Positions 25,520-34,086 are shown, counted from the first letter of the stretch. The stretch is DNA of 64,000 nucleotides from Saezia sanguinis (GCF_003991585.1 NZ_PQSP01000005.1:124001-188000); one strand, 5' to 3'. Program-made: numbers and translations. Notes: generated by a model not told the origin, from the sequence alone.

Positions 25520-27910
25520 TTACACCTGGGCTGACACAGCGCGCAGCTCATAAAAGTGCAGCGCATTGATATCCATATCGGCCAGCATGATCCATTCGTC
25601 CTGCGGTAAAAACTCGTCATACACATTCAGGTGTGGAATGGTTTTGCGGTCGATGTAATCAATCATTTCAGTGCTTCTGCCGTATTTGGTCTGAAACAAC
25701 TGGTACAGCCGGTATAAAGCGCCGTGCTGCTGGTCAAAGATGTACTGCTTGATCTGGTAATGCCCTGGTGAAATACCCTGAAGCAGAATTTTTTTCTTTT
25801 TCTTGAAGTTGCCAATCAGGTTTTCCTGCAGCGAAAGCGATGGGTTGAACACTGCCGTGTTGGTCAGAATCAACTGGTAGCCGAATTGCGTTTTGGTCAC
25901 AATGTAATCGGTTCCATGCGCAATGACTTTGCCCTGCATCTGACGCAGAAATTTCAGAACATAAAAAACCGGGCGTTTCAGATTAAAAATGTAAAACAGG
26001 GCAATGCCGCTGACATCAATGCGCTGCGGCAATGTTTCCTGCAGGATTTCTGTGTTCAGTGATAAGGCAACGCTGCTGACCTCTGCGGGTAAATCCAGCA
26101 GCGTGTTGAAAATGAGTGCCGCCCGGAAAAAGCTGCCGTTGGTATGCCGTGTTTGCCCGGTCAGTGTGTTCCAGCGCATTAAAACCAGTGGCACATGAAT
26201 ATTGTGGGCGCGCAGGCATTCGGTGACAAATGCGGTTTTTTCTTTGATATGGCTGGCGCCGTTGCGGGCTTCCCTATTGGTGTTTAGGGTGTCAAAACCG
26301 ATTTCCTGCCCGGGGCTGGCCTCATAGCCTATGAAATCGGTATTTTTGATCCAGCGGGTTTGGAAAATGGGAGGCACTGCGTTGTCATTGTCTTTTTCAA
26401 ATGAATAAAAAACGCCAATCTGCGCTTCGGGCAAGCATGATTTAATTGCCTCGCGCACTTGCAGGTAAATGGTTTCAAATGTCTGCCGGGTGCTGTCAGA
26501 ACAGTCTTCCGAATAATAGACAAACCGCCAGTTGCTCATATAAGCCTTGCCATACAAATTGATGCAGTAATGCAGGAATTTGGTGGTTTTTTCAATATAC
26601 GAGCCGGGGTCTTTGGAGACGCTGTCATGATAGATCCGGACAAACAGTGAAATGTCGTGCTGTTTCAGAAATGAGATAACGATATCGGTATTGTTGTATG
26701 GAGAGTAAGTAACAGCCGGCTCATCGGTTTGAAATTCGGGCAGAATGGTGTTGCCCGAGATCAGGTGCGAAGCATCAATATAGTCAATCTGGGCTTCCTG
26801 TTTAACCATCAGAACCTGCTGCTGCACATGCTCTTTTAAAAGCTCGTTCAATTCTCCAATGGTGATGATGTATTTCAGTGCAGAGGGCTGCCTGGTTTTG
26901 GGGTGGTTGTGCAGATGAATGCGCAAATCCTCTACCGCAGAATATTCTTCCTGTATGGGCGTCACGGATGTTGTGTTGTTGATGGTGTTGCTGAGCGTGG
27001 AGATGACTTCTACCGCGTCGGCTGGCTGTGTCACGGCAGTGATGCTGGGCGTTTCTGTATGCAGCGTGTGCTTTTTGGGTGCGATTTGTTTTTGCGGGCT
27101 TTCTTTGTAATCTTTGCGGTACTGGCTGGGGGTTTTGCCATTGTGTTCTTTGAACAAGGTGATGAATTGCCTGGTGCTGGAAAAGCCGTGTTCCTGGGCA
27201 ATCTGGTAAATCGGTTTGGCGCTGTTGATCAGGTCATAAGTGGCATGTTCAAAACGCAGTTGTTTGAGGTACTGGATGTAATTGGTGCCGACCTCTTTTT
27301 TGAACAGACGGGATAAGTAAGAGAATGAAACGTGCTCTTTCTTGGCAATTTTTTGCAGTGAAATGCTCTGGTTGTAGTTTTCTTCCAGGAAGGCAATTGC
27401 ATGTTCAATACGCTTGCTGTAGGTGGCATTTTTTTTGGGGATGGATGCCTTTTCTTTAAAGTAGGTGGCCAGAATCAACAGCACTTCAGATAACGAGTGG
27501 TTGATTTCCAGCAGCGCCAGTTCATCGTTGCCTTTCAGATAAGAGATGAACATTTTGGCCAGCAGTACGCGGATGTTGTCAATATAAATGCTTTTGTAGC
27601 TGGTGTTCTGCTGGGGTGAGAGCGTGTACTGGTAGTAGAAGTACGATTTGTAATACTTTGCAAAAAAGTGGTTGGAGACCTCCAGCATGATGACAATGTT
27701 GTGCGCCTCGCCCCGTATTTCATAAGCGGTGTTTTTGTTGACGCACAGGACATCGTTTTCCGCTAAGTGCAGGCGGCTGTCTTCACTGACAAATTCCACA
27801 TTTCCCTTGATGACATACACCAGTGTGATGCCGCTATAGCCGGTGTGCTGGAAGTGGCTGATTTCACGCGCGTACAGATCGTATTCCGATAGTTTGCTGG
27901 CAGTGGGCAT
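25520..27910 (-). CDS. AraC-family regulator fused to a degenerate GH39-like domain
   Basis: A 796-residue protein in three parts. Residues about 10-150 form a cupin-like sensor (YVIKGNVEFVSEDSRLHLAENDVL). Residues about 165-272 are a complete two-helix-turn-helix AraC DNA-binding domain (SISLQKIAKKEHVSFSYLSR ... IYQIAQEHGFSSTRQFITLF). After an acidic, Thr-rich linker, residues about 345-790 resemble the glycoside hydrolase 39 domain fused to AraC proteins in Firmicutes. Where active GH39 relatives have W-N-E-P and T-E-W-N, I read YYSEDC (about 465-470) and MRWN (578-581), with Arg in place of the Glu, so catalysis is unlikely. It is divergent from the M20-MFS pair and probably controls it. 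Confidence 0.82.
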   Translation of the reverse strand: MPTASKLSEYDLYAREISHFQHTGYSGITLVYVIKGNVEFVSEDSRLHLAENDVLCVNKNTAYEIRGEAHNIVIMLEVSNHFFAKYYKSYFYYQYTLSPQQNTSYKSIYIDNIRVLLAKMFISYLKGNDELALLEINHSLSEVLLILATYFKEKASIPKKNATYSKRIEHAIAFLEENYNQSISLQKIAKKEHVSFSYLSRLFKKEVGTNYIQYLKQLRFEHATYDLINSAKPIYQIAQEHGFSSTRQFITLFKEHNGKTPSQYRKDYKESPQKQIAPKKHTLHTETPSITAVTQPADAVEVISTLSNTINNTTSVTPIQEEYSAVEDLRIHLHNHPKTRQPSALKYIITIGELNELLKEHVQQQVLMVKQEAQIDYIDASHLISGNTILPEFQTDEPAVTYSPYNNTDIVISFLKQHDISLFVRIYHDSVSKDPGSYIEKTTKFLHYCINLYGKAYMSNWRFVYYSEDCSDSTRQTFETIYLQVREAIKSCLPEAQIGVFYSFEKDNDNAVPPIFQTRWIKNTDFIGYEASPGQEIGFDTLNTNREARNGASHIKEKTAFVTECLRAHNIHVPLVLMRWNTLTGQTRHTNGSFFRAALIFNTLLDLPAEVSSVALSLNTEILQETLPQRIDVSGIALFYIFNLKRPVFYVLKFLRQMQGKVIAHGTDYIVTKTQFGYQLILTNTAVFNPSLSLQENLIGNFKKKKKILLQGISPGHYQIKQYIFDQQHGALYRLYQLFQTKYGRSTEMIDYIDRKTIPHLNVYDEFLPQDEWIMLADMDINALHFYELRAVSAQV

Positions 27911-28081
27911 GGCGACTTTCTGTATGGGTAAAGGTATAAAAACTACATCTCATTATTTGCTAATTTAGATTTAACTTAATGATAGGTATCAAAAAGTAGT
28001 CATTTATTGCATAAAACATGATCTGTTTTTGCCTTTCTGCGATTTTTATAATTTTTTAAACGCTGTAAAGAAAGGTGAAAA
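27911..28081. promoter_or_regulatory. AT-rich divergent promoter region, AraC regulator / M20 operon
   Basis: This 171-bp gap between divergent starts is markedly AT-rich. On the plus strand TATAAT (28047-28052) is a clear -10 candidate, about 30 bp before the M20 start and ahead of AAAGGTG, its ribosome site; no good -35 accompanies it, as expected for an activator-dependent promoter. The AraC-type regulator would be expected to bind between about 27960 and 28030. Confidence 0.4.
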
Positions 28082-29311
28082 ATGAACGAAGTTATTGATG
28101 TGATCAGGCAGGCCAAGAGTGAATCTACCGACATTCGCCCGGTAGACAAAATAATGAATGTCATCAGGCAGACAGAAAGTGAATTCACTGAAATCAGGCA
28201 AAAAATACATGCCAACCCGGAGCTGGGGTTTGAAGAAACAAGTACCAGCGAACTGGTTGCGCACAAACTGAAATCGTGGGGATATGAGGTTCACCGGGGA
28301 CTGGCCAAAACCGGCGTGGTTGGCACGCTCAAGGTCGGCGAAGGCAGCAAACGGCTGGGGATTCGTGCCGATATGGATGCGTTGCCGATTGTGGAAAAAA
28401 GCGGTAAATCGTGGAGCAGTTGTGTTGAAGGAAAGTTTCACGGTTGCGGTCATGACGGCCACACCACCATGTTGTTGTGTGCAGCCAAATACCTGGCTCA
28501 GACACGGCAGTTCAGCGGCACGCTGAATCTGATTTTTCAGCCGGCAGAAGAGTTGTTGTATGGCGGGAAAGTGATGCTCGATGATGGTTTGTTTGAGCAG
28601 TTCCCGTGTGATGCTATTTTTGCCATGCATAACATGCCGGGCCTGAAAGAGGGGGAGTTCTACTTCAAGCAAGGGGCGTTCATGGCCTCTTCCGACACCA
28701 TCCATATCGAGATTTCAGGGGTAGGGGCTCACGGTGCCATGCCTGAAAAAGGTGTTGATGCCACATTGGTGGCTTGCCATATCGGTGTGGCACTGCAAAG
28801 CATTGTTTCACGCAACGTGTCTCCGTTTGAACAGGCGGTTGTCACCGTGGGATGCATTCAGTCCGGTGAGGCACCCAATGTGGTCAATGGCTCGGCGCTG
28901 CTCAAACTCAGCGTCCGTGCTCTGAACAAAGATGTGCGCCAGATGATGCTCAAGCGCATTTCTGAAATTGCAACGGCTCAGGCTCAAAGTTTTGGTGCTA
29001 CCGCAGTGATTAACCATATCAATGGCAGCCCTGTACTGATCAATGACCAAAAGGCCACGGAGTTTGCGGTGCAGGTTGCGCATGATCTGGTTGGCAAAGA
29101 CAAAGTGCATGCCAATGCACAGCCGTTGATGGGCAGTGAGGATTTTGCTTTCATGCTGGAGGCCAATCCCAACGGGAGTTACATGCTGCTGGGCAATGGT
29201 GATACCCCAGGGTACTGCAACGTGCATAACCCGGGCTATGACTTCAATGATCGGATCATTGTGAGCGGTGCTTCCTACTGGGCCGCATTGACCGAGGCTT
29301 ATCTGAAGTAA
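28082..29311 (+). CDS. M20-family amidohydrolase (hippurate hydrolase / N-acyl amino acid deacylase type)
   Basis: Cytosolic metal-dependent amidohydrolase of 409 residues with the M20D motifs: GIRADMDALPI, the metal ligands in GCGHDGHTTML, QPAEE (catalytic Glu pair), GVGAHGAMPEKGVDA in the lid domain and GSEDFAFML with the final HNPGYDFND. Such enzymes hydrolyse N-acyl amino acids, hippurate or indole-acetyl conjugates; the substrate here is not evident. The N-terminus is unusual: residues 7-20 and 27-40 are near copies (VIRQAKSESTDIR / VIRQTESEFTEIR), a 60-bp tandem duplication. The ATG at 28082 has a strong AAAGGTG site. An MFS transporter follows 97 bp downstream. Confidence 0.88.
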   Translation: MNEVIDVIRQAKSESTDIRPVDKIMNVIRQTESEFTEIRQKIHANPELGFEETSTSELVAHKLKSWGYEVHRGLAKTGVVGTLKVGEGSKRLGIRADMDALPIVEKSGKSWSSCVEGKFHGCGHDGHTTMLLCAAKYLAQTRQFSGTLNLIFQPAEELLYGGKVMLDDGLFEQFPCDAIFAMHNMPGLKEGEFYFKQGAFMASSDTIHIEISGVGAHGAMPEKGVDATLVACHIGVALQSIVSRNVSPFEQAVVTVGCIQSGEAPNVVNGSALLKLSVRALNKDVRQMMLKRISEIATAQAQSFGATAVINHINGSPVLINDQKATEFAVQVAHDLVGKDKVHANAQPLMGSEDFAFMLEANPNGSYMLLGNGDTPGYCNVHNPGYDFNDRIIVSGASYWAALTEAYLK

Positions 29312-29330
29312 CAGATCTTCACGTAGACAA

Positions 29331-29385
29331 ACTGCAATGGTCCCAGTGGTTTTGTTGAAGGCCTGGTTCGGTTGCAGTCTTTTTC
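29331..29385 (+). terminator. Possible attenuator between the amidohydrolase and MFS genes
   Basis: ACTGCAA (29331-29337) pairs with TTGCAGT (29372-29378), and CTTTTTCTC follows. The loop of 34 nt contains CCAG/CTGG that can extend the fold. It may reduce read-through into the transporter gene, whose AAGGAAA ribosome site lies at about 29398-29404. Confidence 0.35.
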
Positions 29386-29408
29386 TCAGAATATGAAAAG
29401 GAAATTGT

Positions 29409-30866
29409 ATGTCAGACAATAACAGCGGACTTATTGCTGCGGTCCCGATGCAAGCAGCGCATGTCCCATCGAGTGTGCGGGCTGTAGAAAAACCTGGAGA
29501 TAAGTTTATTTTTGGGATCGTTCTGGGGGTGCTGACTTTCTGGCTGTTTGCCCAGTCCATGGTCAATGTGGCGCCCGATGTTCAGCGCAGCATTGGCATA
29601 CCGATGGAATCGCTGAACCTGGCGATCAGCCTGACGGCGCTGTTTTCGGGGTGTTTCATTGTGGTTGCCGGCGGACTGGCTGACCGGTTTGGCCGCATGC
29701 GGTTTACGTATATTGGATTTGTCCTCAGTATCATTGGCAGCCTTTTCCTGATTTTTGCCAACGGTACCGGTATGCTGATTGCCGGGCGTATTATTCAGGG
29801 CTTGTCTGGTGCCTGTATCATGCCGGCGACACTGGCACTGGTGAAAACCTATTACGATGGTGCCGAGCGTCAGCGTGCATTAAGTTTCTGGTCCATCGGT
29901 TCCTGGGGTGGCTCCGGTGTGTGCTCACTGGCTGGTGGCGCGATTGCCACTTACATGGGCTGGCAGTGGATTTTCATTTTCTCCATTGTGTGTGCCGTCT
30001 TGGGTATGCTGCTGATCCGGGGCGTGCCTGAAAGCAAGGTTGAAACCACCACCAAAGGTATTAAGTTTGACAGCATGGGGCTGGTGTTTTTTGTCGTTGC
30101 CTTGATCAGTTTGAACCTGGTGATTACCAAGGGTTCCAGCTGGGGCTGGACCAGTATGGTGACGTTAGGTCTGGCTGCGCTGTGTGCTGTGACAACAGTG
30201 ATTTTCTTCATTGTTGAGTTTGGCAAAAAGACTGCTGCGTTCATCGACTTTTCATTGTTCAAAAACATGCCTTACAGCGGCGCGGCTTTTTCCAACTTCA
30301 TGCTGAATGCTGTAGCCGGTACGCTGCTGGTTGCCAATACCTACATTCAGGAAGGACGTGGATTCACGCCGTTTCAGACAGGTATGCTGTCCATTGGTTA
30401 TTTGATTGCTGTGCTGGGCATGATTCGTGTCGGCGAAAAAGTGCTGCAAAAAATCGGCGCTAAAAAGCCGATGATTTTGGGTACGGTTGTAACCGGTGTG
30501 GGCGTGGCGTTGATGGCGCTGACGTTCCTGCCTGATACGCTGTATGTCGGTGCGGTTTTAATCGGATTCATCCTGTTTGGCCTGGGGCTGGGATTTTATG
30601 CCACGCCCTCGACAGATACGGCTATCTCCAATGCTCCGTCAGATCGGGTTGGAACGGCATCGGGCATTTATAAAATGGCCAGCTCACTGGGCGGTGCGTT
30701 TGGTGTGGCAATTTCCGCATCTGTTTACGCGGCGCTGAAAGTGGCTGGTGCTTCGGTGGCCACAGCGGCAACGGCCGGTTTGCTGGTCAATGTCGGGTTC
30801 TGTGTTCTTTCTGCGCTGGCGATTATCCTGATGGTTCCGGCCAATGCGGGAAAAACACCTAAATAA
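29409..30866 (+). CDS. MFS transporter, DHA2 (14-TM drug:H+ antiporter) family
   Basis: Inner-membrane major facilitator of 485 residues with about 14 hydrophobic segments. It carries the MFS motif A form GGLADRFGRMRF after segment 2, the RIIQGLSGACIMPATLAL motif of segment 4-5 and SWGGSGVCSLAGGAI. These are typical of the DHA2 (EmrB/QacA-like) exporters, though the partner hydrolase could equally suggest uptake of an acylated amino acid or export of its product. No EmrA-like adaptor is adjacent. Probably co-transcribed with the M20 gene and controlled by the divergent AraC fusion protein. Confidence 0.85.
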   Translation: MSDNNSGLIAAVPMQAAHVPSSVRAVEKPGDKFIFGIVLGVLTFWLFAQSMVNVAPDVQRSIGIPMESLNLAISLTALFSGCFIVVAGGLADRFGRMRFTYIGFVLSIIGSLFLIFANGTGMLIAGRIIQGLSGACIMPATLALVKTYYDGAERQRALSFWSIGSWGGSGVCSLAGGAIATYMGWQWIFIFSIVCAVLGMLLIRGVPESKVETTTKGIKFDSMGLVFFVVALISLNLVITKGSSWGWTSMVTLGLAALCAVTTVIFFIVEFGKKTAAFIDFSLFKNMPYSGAAFSNFMLNAVAGTLLVANTYIQEGRGFTPFQTGMLSIGYLIAVLGMIRVGEKVLQKIGAKKPMILGTVVTGVGVALMALTFLPDTLYVGAVLIGFILFGLGLGFYATPSTDTAISNAPSDRVGTASGIYKMASSLGGAFGVAISASVYAALKVAGASVATAATAGLLVNVGFCVLSALAIILMVPANAGKTPK

Positions 30867-30885
30867 GCAGTGACAACCTGTACTG

Positions 30886-30949
30886 TGTTCCCCCTGTTTT
30901 CCGTTACGAAACTGCTCTTTGAATGATATGCACGGAAAACGGGGGAACA
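30886..30949 (+). repeat. Long near-perfect inverted repeat downstream of the MFS gene
   Basis: TGTTCCCCCTGTTTTCCGT (30886-30904) pairs with ACGGAAAACGGGGGAACA (30932-30949): an 18-bp stem interrupted by one bulged T, with a 27-nt loop. It begins 20 bp after the MFS stop codon. It probably ends the operon or protects the 3' end. The following AGTCTTATCTATTTT is only moderately T-rich, and a small palindromic mobile element remnant is an alternative. Confidence 0.6.
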
Positions 30950-31033
30950 AGTCTTATCTATTTTGGGGTAAGTCTTAAGCCTTGCCGGAAATGATGAGAC
31001 GGTTGATGGTTTGCATGGGTTTATATGGCCGAT

Positions 31034-31061
31034 AAAAAATCCAGTTCCGGGAGGAACTGGA
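31034..31061 (-). terminator. Terminator of the small membrane-protein gene
   Basis: On the minus strand TCCAGTTCC-TCCC-GGAACTGGA forms a perfect 9-bp stem with a 4-nt loop followed by six T. It lies 46 bp after the stop codon of the minus-strand gene at 31107-31436. Confidence 0.88.
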
Positions 31062-31106
31062 TACAAACCAAGAGAGGCTATTTGATCTGAACTGGCGAGG
31101 CGTTGC

Positions 31107-31436
31107 TTAAAACATGACCCAGACCAGCGCACCCACAGCGATGGCATTCAGAATAATGAAAGACAGCCAGCCGCGTTTGAGGTGTTTGCCGCCATGCTTC
31201 ATGAATGACAGCGCGGTGATACCGCAGGAGAGCGGCAGCCAGGCCATGGCAACCAGCATGTCATGGGAAGAAACCTCACGATAACCTGTTGCATTGGCAA
31301 GCCATGCCAGCCAGAGCGGGCAGGTGACGTATGCGAAAAAGATGGTCAGTTGAACACCGCGAATCACGACCCAGGCCAGGGCGTTGCCAAAGCCGCCTTG
31401 TGTTTTGGCTGAAGGCTGGAATGCGTTGCTGTTCAT
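31107..31436 (-). CDS. Small membrane protein of unknown function
   Basis: A 109-residue protein with two or three membrane segments (about residues 21-47 with VIRGVQLTIFFAYVTCPLWL, 59-77 and 90-108) and a short polar N-terminus. I do not recognise the family. Its reality is supported by a strong AAGGAG ribosome site before the ATG at 31436, a good terminator right after the stop and a codon pattern like its neighbours. It stands alone, flanked by unrelated genes. It converges with the MFS gene. Confidence 0.7.
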   Translation of the reverse strand: MNSNAFQPSAKTQGGFGNALAWVVIRGVQLTIFFAYVTCPLWLAWLANATGYREVSSHDMLVAMAWLPLSCGITALSFMKHGGKHLKRGWLSFIILNAIAVGALVWVMF

Positions 31437-31652
31437 GATGAACTCCTTGTTAATTGTTTTTACACCATGCAGTTATCTGGGTGCATGGAAGTCATCATAC
31501 AGAGAATAGACGGAGTTCAAGGTATTTTTTTGACGGGTATTGCAAAGTAATACTTGATGGTGCATTTAATGATGCTGTCGCAGTGAATAAATACAACATC
31601 AAGTATTTGTACATGGCATGTTTAACCTACGTGCAGTGCAAACAGCCCTTTT

Positions 31653-32120
31653 TTATTGCACGACATAATTTTTTTCGCTGATGACTTTACGCCATGCTTC
31701 CTGCGCTGCCTTGAGGTCAGCAGGGGATGCCGGCAGATGGATGTAGCCGGGCCAGTCAAGCAGGTCGCCGCCTTCGTTAACCTCTTCGTGGTAGACCAGC
31801 AAAGTAATGGTCTGATAGCACAAAACACCTAAAGGCACGGCTTCATGGTTCAGGGTGGATTGTGTCGGGGTGGCATTGTCCATGCAACTGACAAGCTGGG
31901 GCAGCAGCGTTTCCAGGTCGTATGCCTGTGCAATTTCATCAAGCCCCGACGGGTTGGTGTAAGCGTACATTTTTTCCTGGCTGTTCCACACATAATGGCC
32001 TGATAAAGCGGCCAACTGCGTCTGTAGAGGCGACATATTTGCGTTGATCTGACACGCTGCCAGACTCAGCAGCAACACGCCTCCTGCAAGGATGCCGAAA
32101 AACATGCTTTTGATGCGCAT
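31653..32120 (-). CDS. Putative lipoprotein of unknown function
   Basis: 155 residues beginning with a lipoprotein signal peptide (MRIKSMFFGILAGGVLLLSLAAC), with the lipobox LAAC and Cys23 as the modified residue. The mature part is acidic, with two further Cys (in LVSCMDN and VLCYQT) that could form a disulfide. I do not recognise the family. GGAGG lies before the start. The processing enzyme Lnt is encoded at 47.7 kb. The 216-bp gap to the next minus-strand gene holds an 11-bp inverted repeat (31549-31559 with 31597-31607). Confidence 0.72.
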   Translation of the reverse strand: MRIKSMFFGILAGGVLLLSLAACQINANMSPLQTQLAALSGHYVWNSQEKMYAYTNPSGLDEIAQAYDLETLLPQLVSCMDNATPTQSTLNHEAVPLGVLCYQTITLLVYHEEVNEGGDLLDWPGYIHLPASPADLKAAQEAWRKVISEKNYVVQ

Positions 32121-32303
32121 AGGGCCGAAACCTCCAAAAATGGTTGGGTCAAAATAACGGTTGCCTTGCAGTATACCTTTTGCCGGAATTGCAGCCGGTA
32201 TTCTGGGAGATGGCTGTTTCTTTGTTTATCGCCGTACATCTGGGTGTGATGTAAATGATTCTTCCTGGGCTTTACATGTTCTCTGAATTTACATACACTA
32301 AAC

Positions 32304-32325
32304 TAGTAATTTACTAAATTAGTAA
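32304..32325 (+). promoter_or_regulatory. Operator-like TAGTAA repeats upstream of the DUF6530-like gene
   Basis: TAGTAA-T-TTACTA (32304-32316) is a perfect 13-bp palindrome, followed by a third half-site TAGTAA (32320-32325). The block lies 12-34 bp before the start codon at 32338, where a promoter would be, so a bound repressor would block transcription. No regulator gene is adjacent. Confidence 0.45.
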
Positions 32326-32337
32326 TTGAGAATTGAC

Positions 32338-32817
32338 ATGAAAATACCAACAACACTCAAGCACAAGCCGGTTATCGTTGCGCAAAATTATGAGAATGTG
32401 GATGGCAGATATGCCTACCATTCTGATGCCAAAGGGCTGTCTTTAGGACTGGCGCAATGGAATGACCGCGGAAAGGTGGATATTTCGGCCAAAGTCTGGC
32501 GCTACACGGGCGAAAAGTGGTCTCGCCAGTCTGAAGAACTGCCTTTGCACCGTGTCATAGACCTGGCGATTCTGATTTGCCGGGCCAGCGCGTACGTCAG
32601 AGAGGCGTATCGGCAGCCGAAACCTTACGATGAGGCCAACCCGGTCATTGACCGCATTGGCCTGCAGGGAGACGCCATGACCGTGGAAGCGTGTACCGAT
32701 AATCCGATGCTGGCAGAGGATTTTCAGTTATTTTCACAGGCGTTAAGCAATGACGGCGAATTGCTGGGAGAGCGGTTTAAGGTGTTGGCCGATCTGCTCA
32801 AGGAAATGGGGTATTAG
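32338..32817 (+). CDS. Conserved protein, DUF6530-like
   Basis: 159-residue cytosolic protein with no signal peptide or membrane segment. It looks like a family I recall as DUF6530, with GRYAYHSDAKGLSLGLAQWN, KVWRHTGEKW-type segments and a C-terminal FSQALSNDGELLGERFKVL. The function is unknown. The ATG at 32338 is chosen over an in-frame TTG at 32326, although its ribosome site is weak. The upstream region carries a triple TAGTAA repeat, suggesting tight regulation. A terminator follows after 10 bp. I am moderately sure of the family name and sure that it is a gene. Confidence 0.7.
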   Translation: MKIPTTLKHKPVIVAQNYENVDGRYAYHSDAKGLSLGLAQWNDRGKVDISAKVWRYTGEKWSRQSEELPLHRVIDLAILICRASAYVREAYRQPKPYDEANPVIDRIGLQGDAMTVEACTDNPMLAEDFQLFSQALSNDGELLGERFKVLADLLKEMGY

Positions 32818-32827
32818 AGCCCAATAA

Positions 32828-32850
32828 AAAGGCCTCTGTAAGAGGCCTTT
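32828..32850. terminator. Bidirectional terminator between DUF6530-like gene and suhB
   Basis: AAAGGCCTCT-GTA-AGAGGCCTTT forms a perfect 10-bp stem with a tri-loop. It has an A run on the left and Ts on the right, serving both convergent genes. Confidence 0.85.
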
Positions 32851-32866
32851 GGTATGCAGAAGTGCT

Positions 32867-33697
32867 TTAAGCTTTGTCTTCCGGTTTGGCGTATTTGGAG
32901 TATTTGCGCAACATGGTGACCATCTGCCCGTAAATTTTGGGGTTGCCAGCCAGAAGCTCACGCTGCTCCAGAAAGTTTTCGGCATCTCCGGTGAGGTTGC
33001 CCACCAGGCCTCCGGCTTCGGTAATCAATAAGGAACCGGCAGCAATATCCCATGGATTCAGGCCGATTTCAAAAAAGCCGTCCGTATAACCGGCAGCCAT
33101 GTAGGCCAGGTCAAGCGCGGCCGACCCGGGGCGGCGCAGGCCGGCACAGGAGGTCATCAGGTCGGTAAACATTTTCAGGTAGGTCTGGTAGTCATCGCCT
33201 GAGCGGAACGGGAAGCCGGTGGAAATGAGCGCGTTGGAAATGTGTTTGCGTTGCGAAACCCGCATGCGTTTTTCGTTCAGATAAGCACCCCGCCCACGAG
33301 ATGCATAAAACAGATCATTGCGGGTCGGGTCATAAATGACGGCCTGCTGGATGATGTTTTTATAAGCCAGTGCAATGGAGACGCAGTAAACGGGAAAGCC
33401 GTGAATGAAATTGGTGGTGCCATCCAGCGGATCGATGATCCAGACAAAATCGGATTGTTGCGCGCCATGTTCATGGCCGGATTCTTCGGCCCAGATGCCA
33501 TGTTCAGGGTAAGCGGTCAGCAGTGTGCTGATAATGGCTTCTTCTGCCGCCTGGTCAACTTCCGTGACAAAGTCGTTTGACTGTTTGACGGTGACTTTCA
33601 CCGCATCCAGGTCAAGCGATGCGCGGTTGATGATAGCGCCAGCGGCGCGGGCAGCCTTGACGGCCACATTAAGCATGGGATGCAGGGATGTTGACAT
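32867..33697 (-). CDS. suhB: Inositol-1-monophosphatase family protein SuhB
   Basis: Mg2+-dependent, Li+-sensitive phosphatase; in enterobacteria SuhB also joins the ribosomal RNA antitermination complex. The 276-residue protein has the metal-binding motifs [23 protein letters not shown] and, near the C-terminus, [15 protein letters not shown]. The start at 33697 gives [20 protein letters not shown]; a shorter start at the second Met is possible. It is divergent from trmJ across a 389-bp gap. Confidence 0.93.
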   Translation of the reverse strand: MSTSLHPMLNVAVKAARAAGAIINRASLDLDAVKVTVKQSNDFVTEVDQAAEEAIISTLLTAYPEHGIWAEESGHEHGAQQSDFVWIIDPLDGTTNFIHGFPVYCVSIALAYKNIIQQAVIYDPTRNDLFYASRGRGAYLNEKRMRVSQRKHISNALISTGFPFRSGDDYQTYLKMFTDLMTSCAGLRRPGSAALDLAYMAAGYTDGFFEIGLNPWDIAAGSLLITEAGGLVGNLTGDAENFLEQRELLAGNPKIYGQMVTMLRKYSKYAKPEDKA

Positions 33698-34086
33698 GAA
33701 AAATTGAAGAGCCTAATAGTCAGTAATACGGAAACAGTAGAAACGGATTTTATCCTGCCTGCCTGGTTGGCGTTGGGGCCGCAATGTAATCCACGGTTTC
33801 TTTATATTAAAACAAATCTGGTCCAAGTGCTTTTTGCTACATTTCGCTGGATTGTCAAAGCCATGTGGAAGCGGCATTGCCTGGTTTGGGTCTATGCGTG
33901 TCAAGAGAACAAGTATCCGTTGCAGCGATGCTTTTGTCTGCGGTTCTATGTGCCATGGTGCCGGGATATAATCAGGGCACCTGTCCGGGTGCATGCCATG
34001 ATTTCTTTGAAATAGATAGCACACCGGTTTTTGCAAAACGGTATAAAACGGAAGGCCGGGCAGGCCGTTTGAAGTATTTCCAAGTC
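33698..34086. other. 389-bp gap between suhB and trmJ
   Basis: No convincing gene: an in-frame extension of trmJ (from 33865) has no homology and a poor composition. On the plus strand TATAAT (33967-33972) is a candidate -10 with a weak -35. Just before trmJ are two adjacent hairpins, ACCG-(G)-TTTT/AAAACGGT (34023-34042) and AAACGG/CCGTTT with an inner GGCC pair (about 34046-34070). They would form in the 5' leader of the mRNA. Confidence 0.4.

Noticed and set aside
30976..31020. Similarity of two minus-strand tails ending GKA-stop (near 30980 and near 35653)
   Set aside because: The translated tails INRLIISGKA and the like align by eye for about 20 bases, but with gaps and no supporting ORF; probably chance.
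31454..31681. Plus-strand ORF of 75 codons between the small membrane-protein gene and the lipoprotein gene
   Set aside because: Non-ATG start without a ribosome site, overlaps the 3' end of the lipoprotein gene on the other strand, no recognisable domain.
33865..34086. 74-codon N-terminal extension of trmJ
   Set aside because: The extension is unlike TrmJ proteins, crosses the candidate promoter and hairpins, and the family length is met from 34087.
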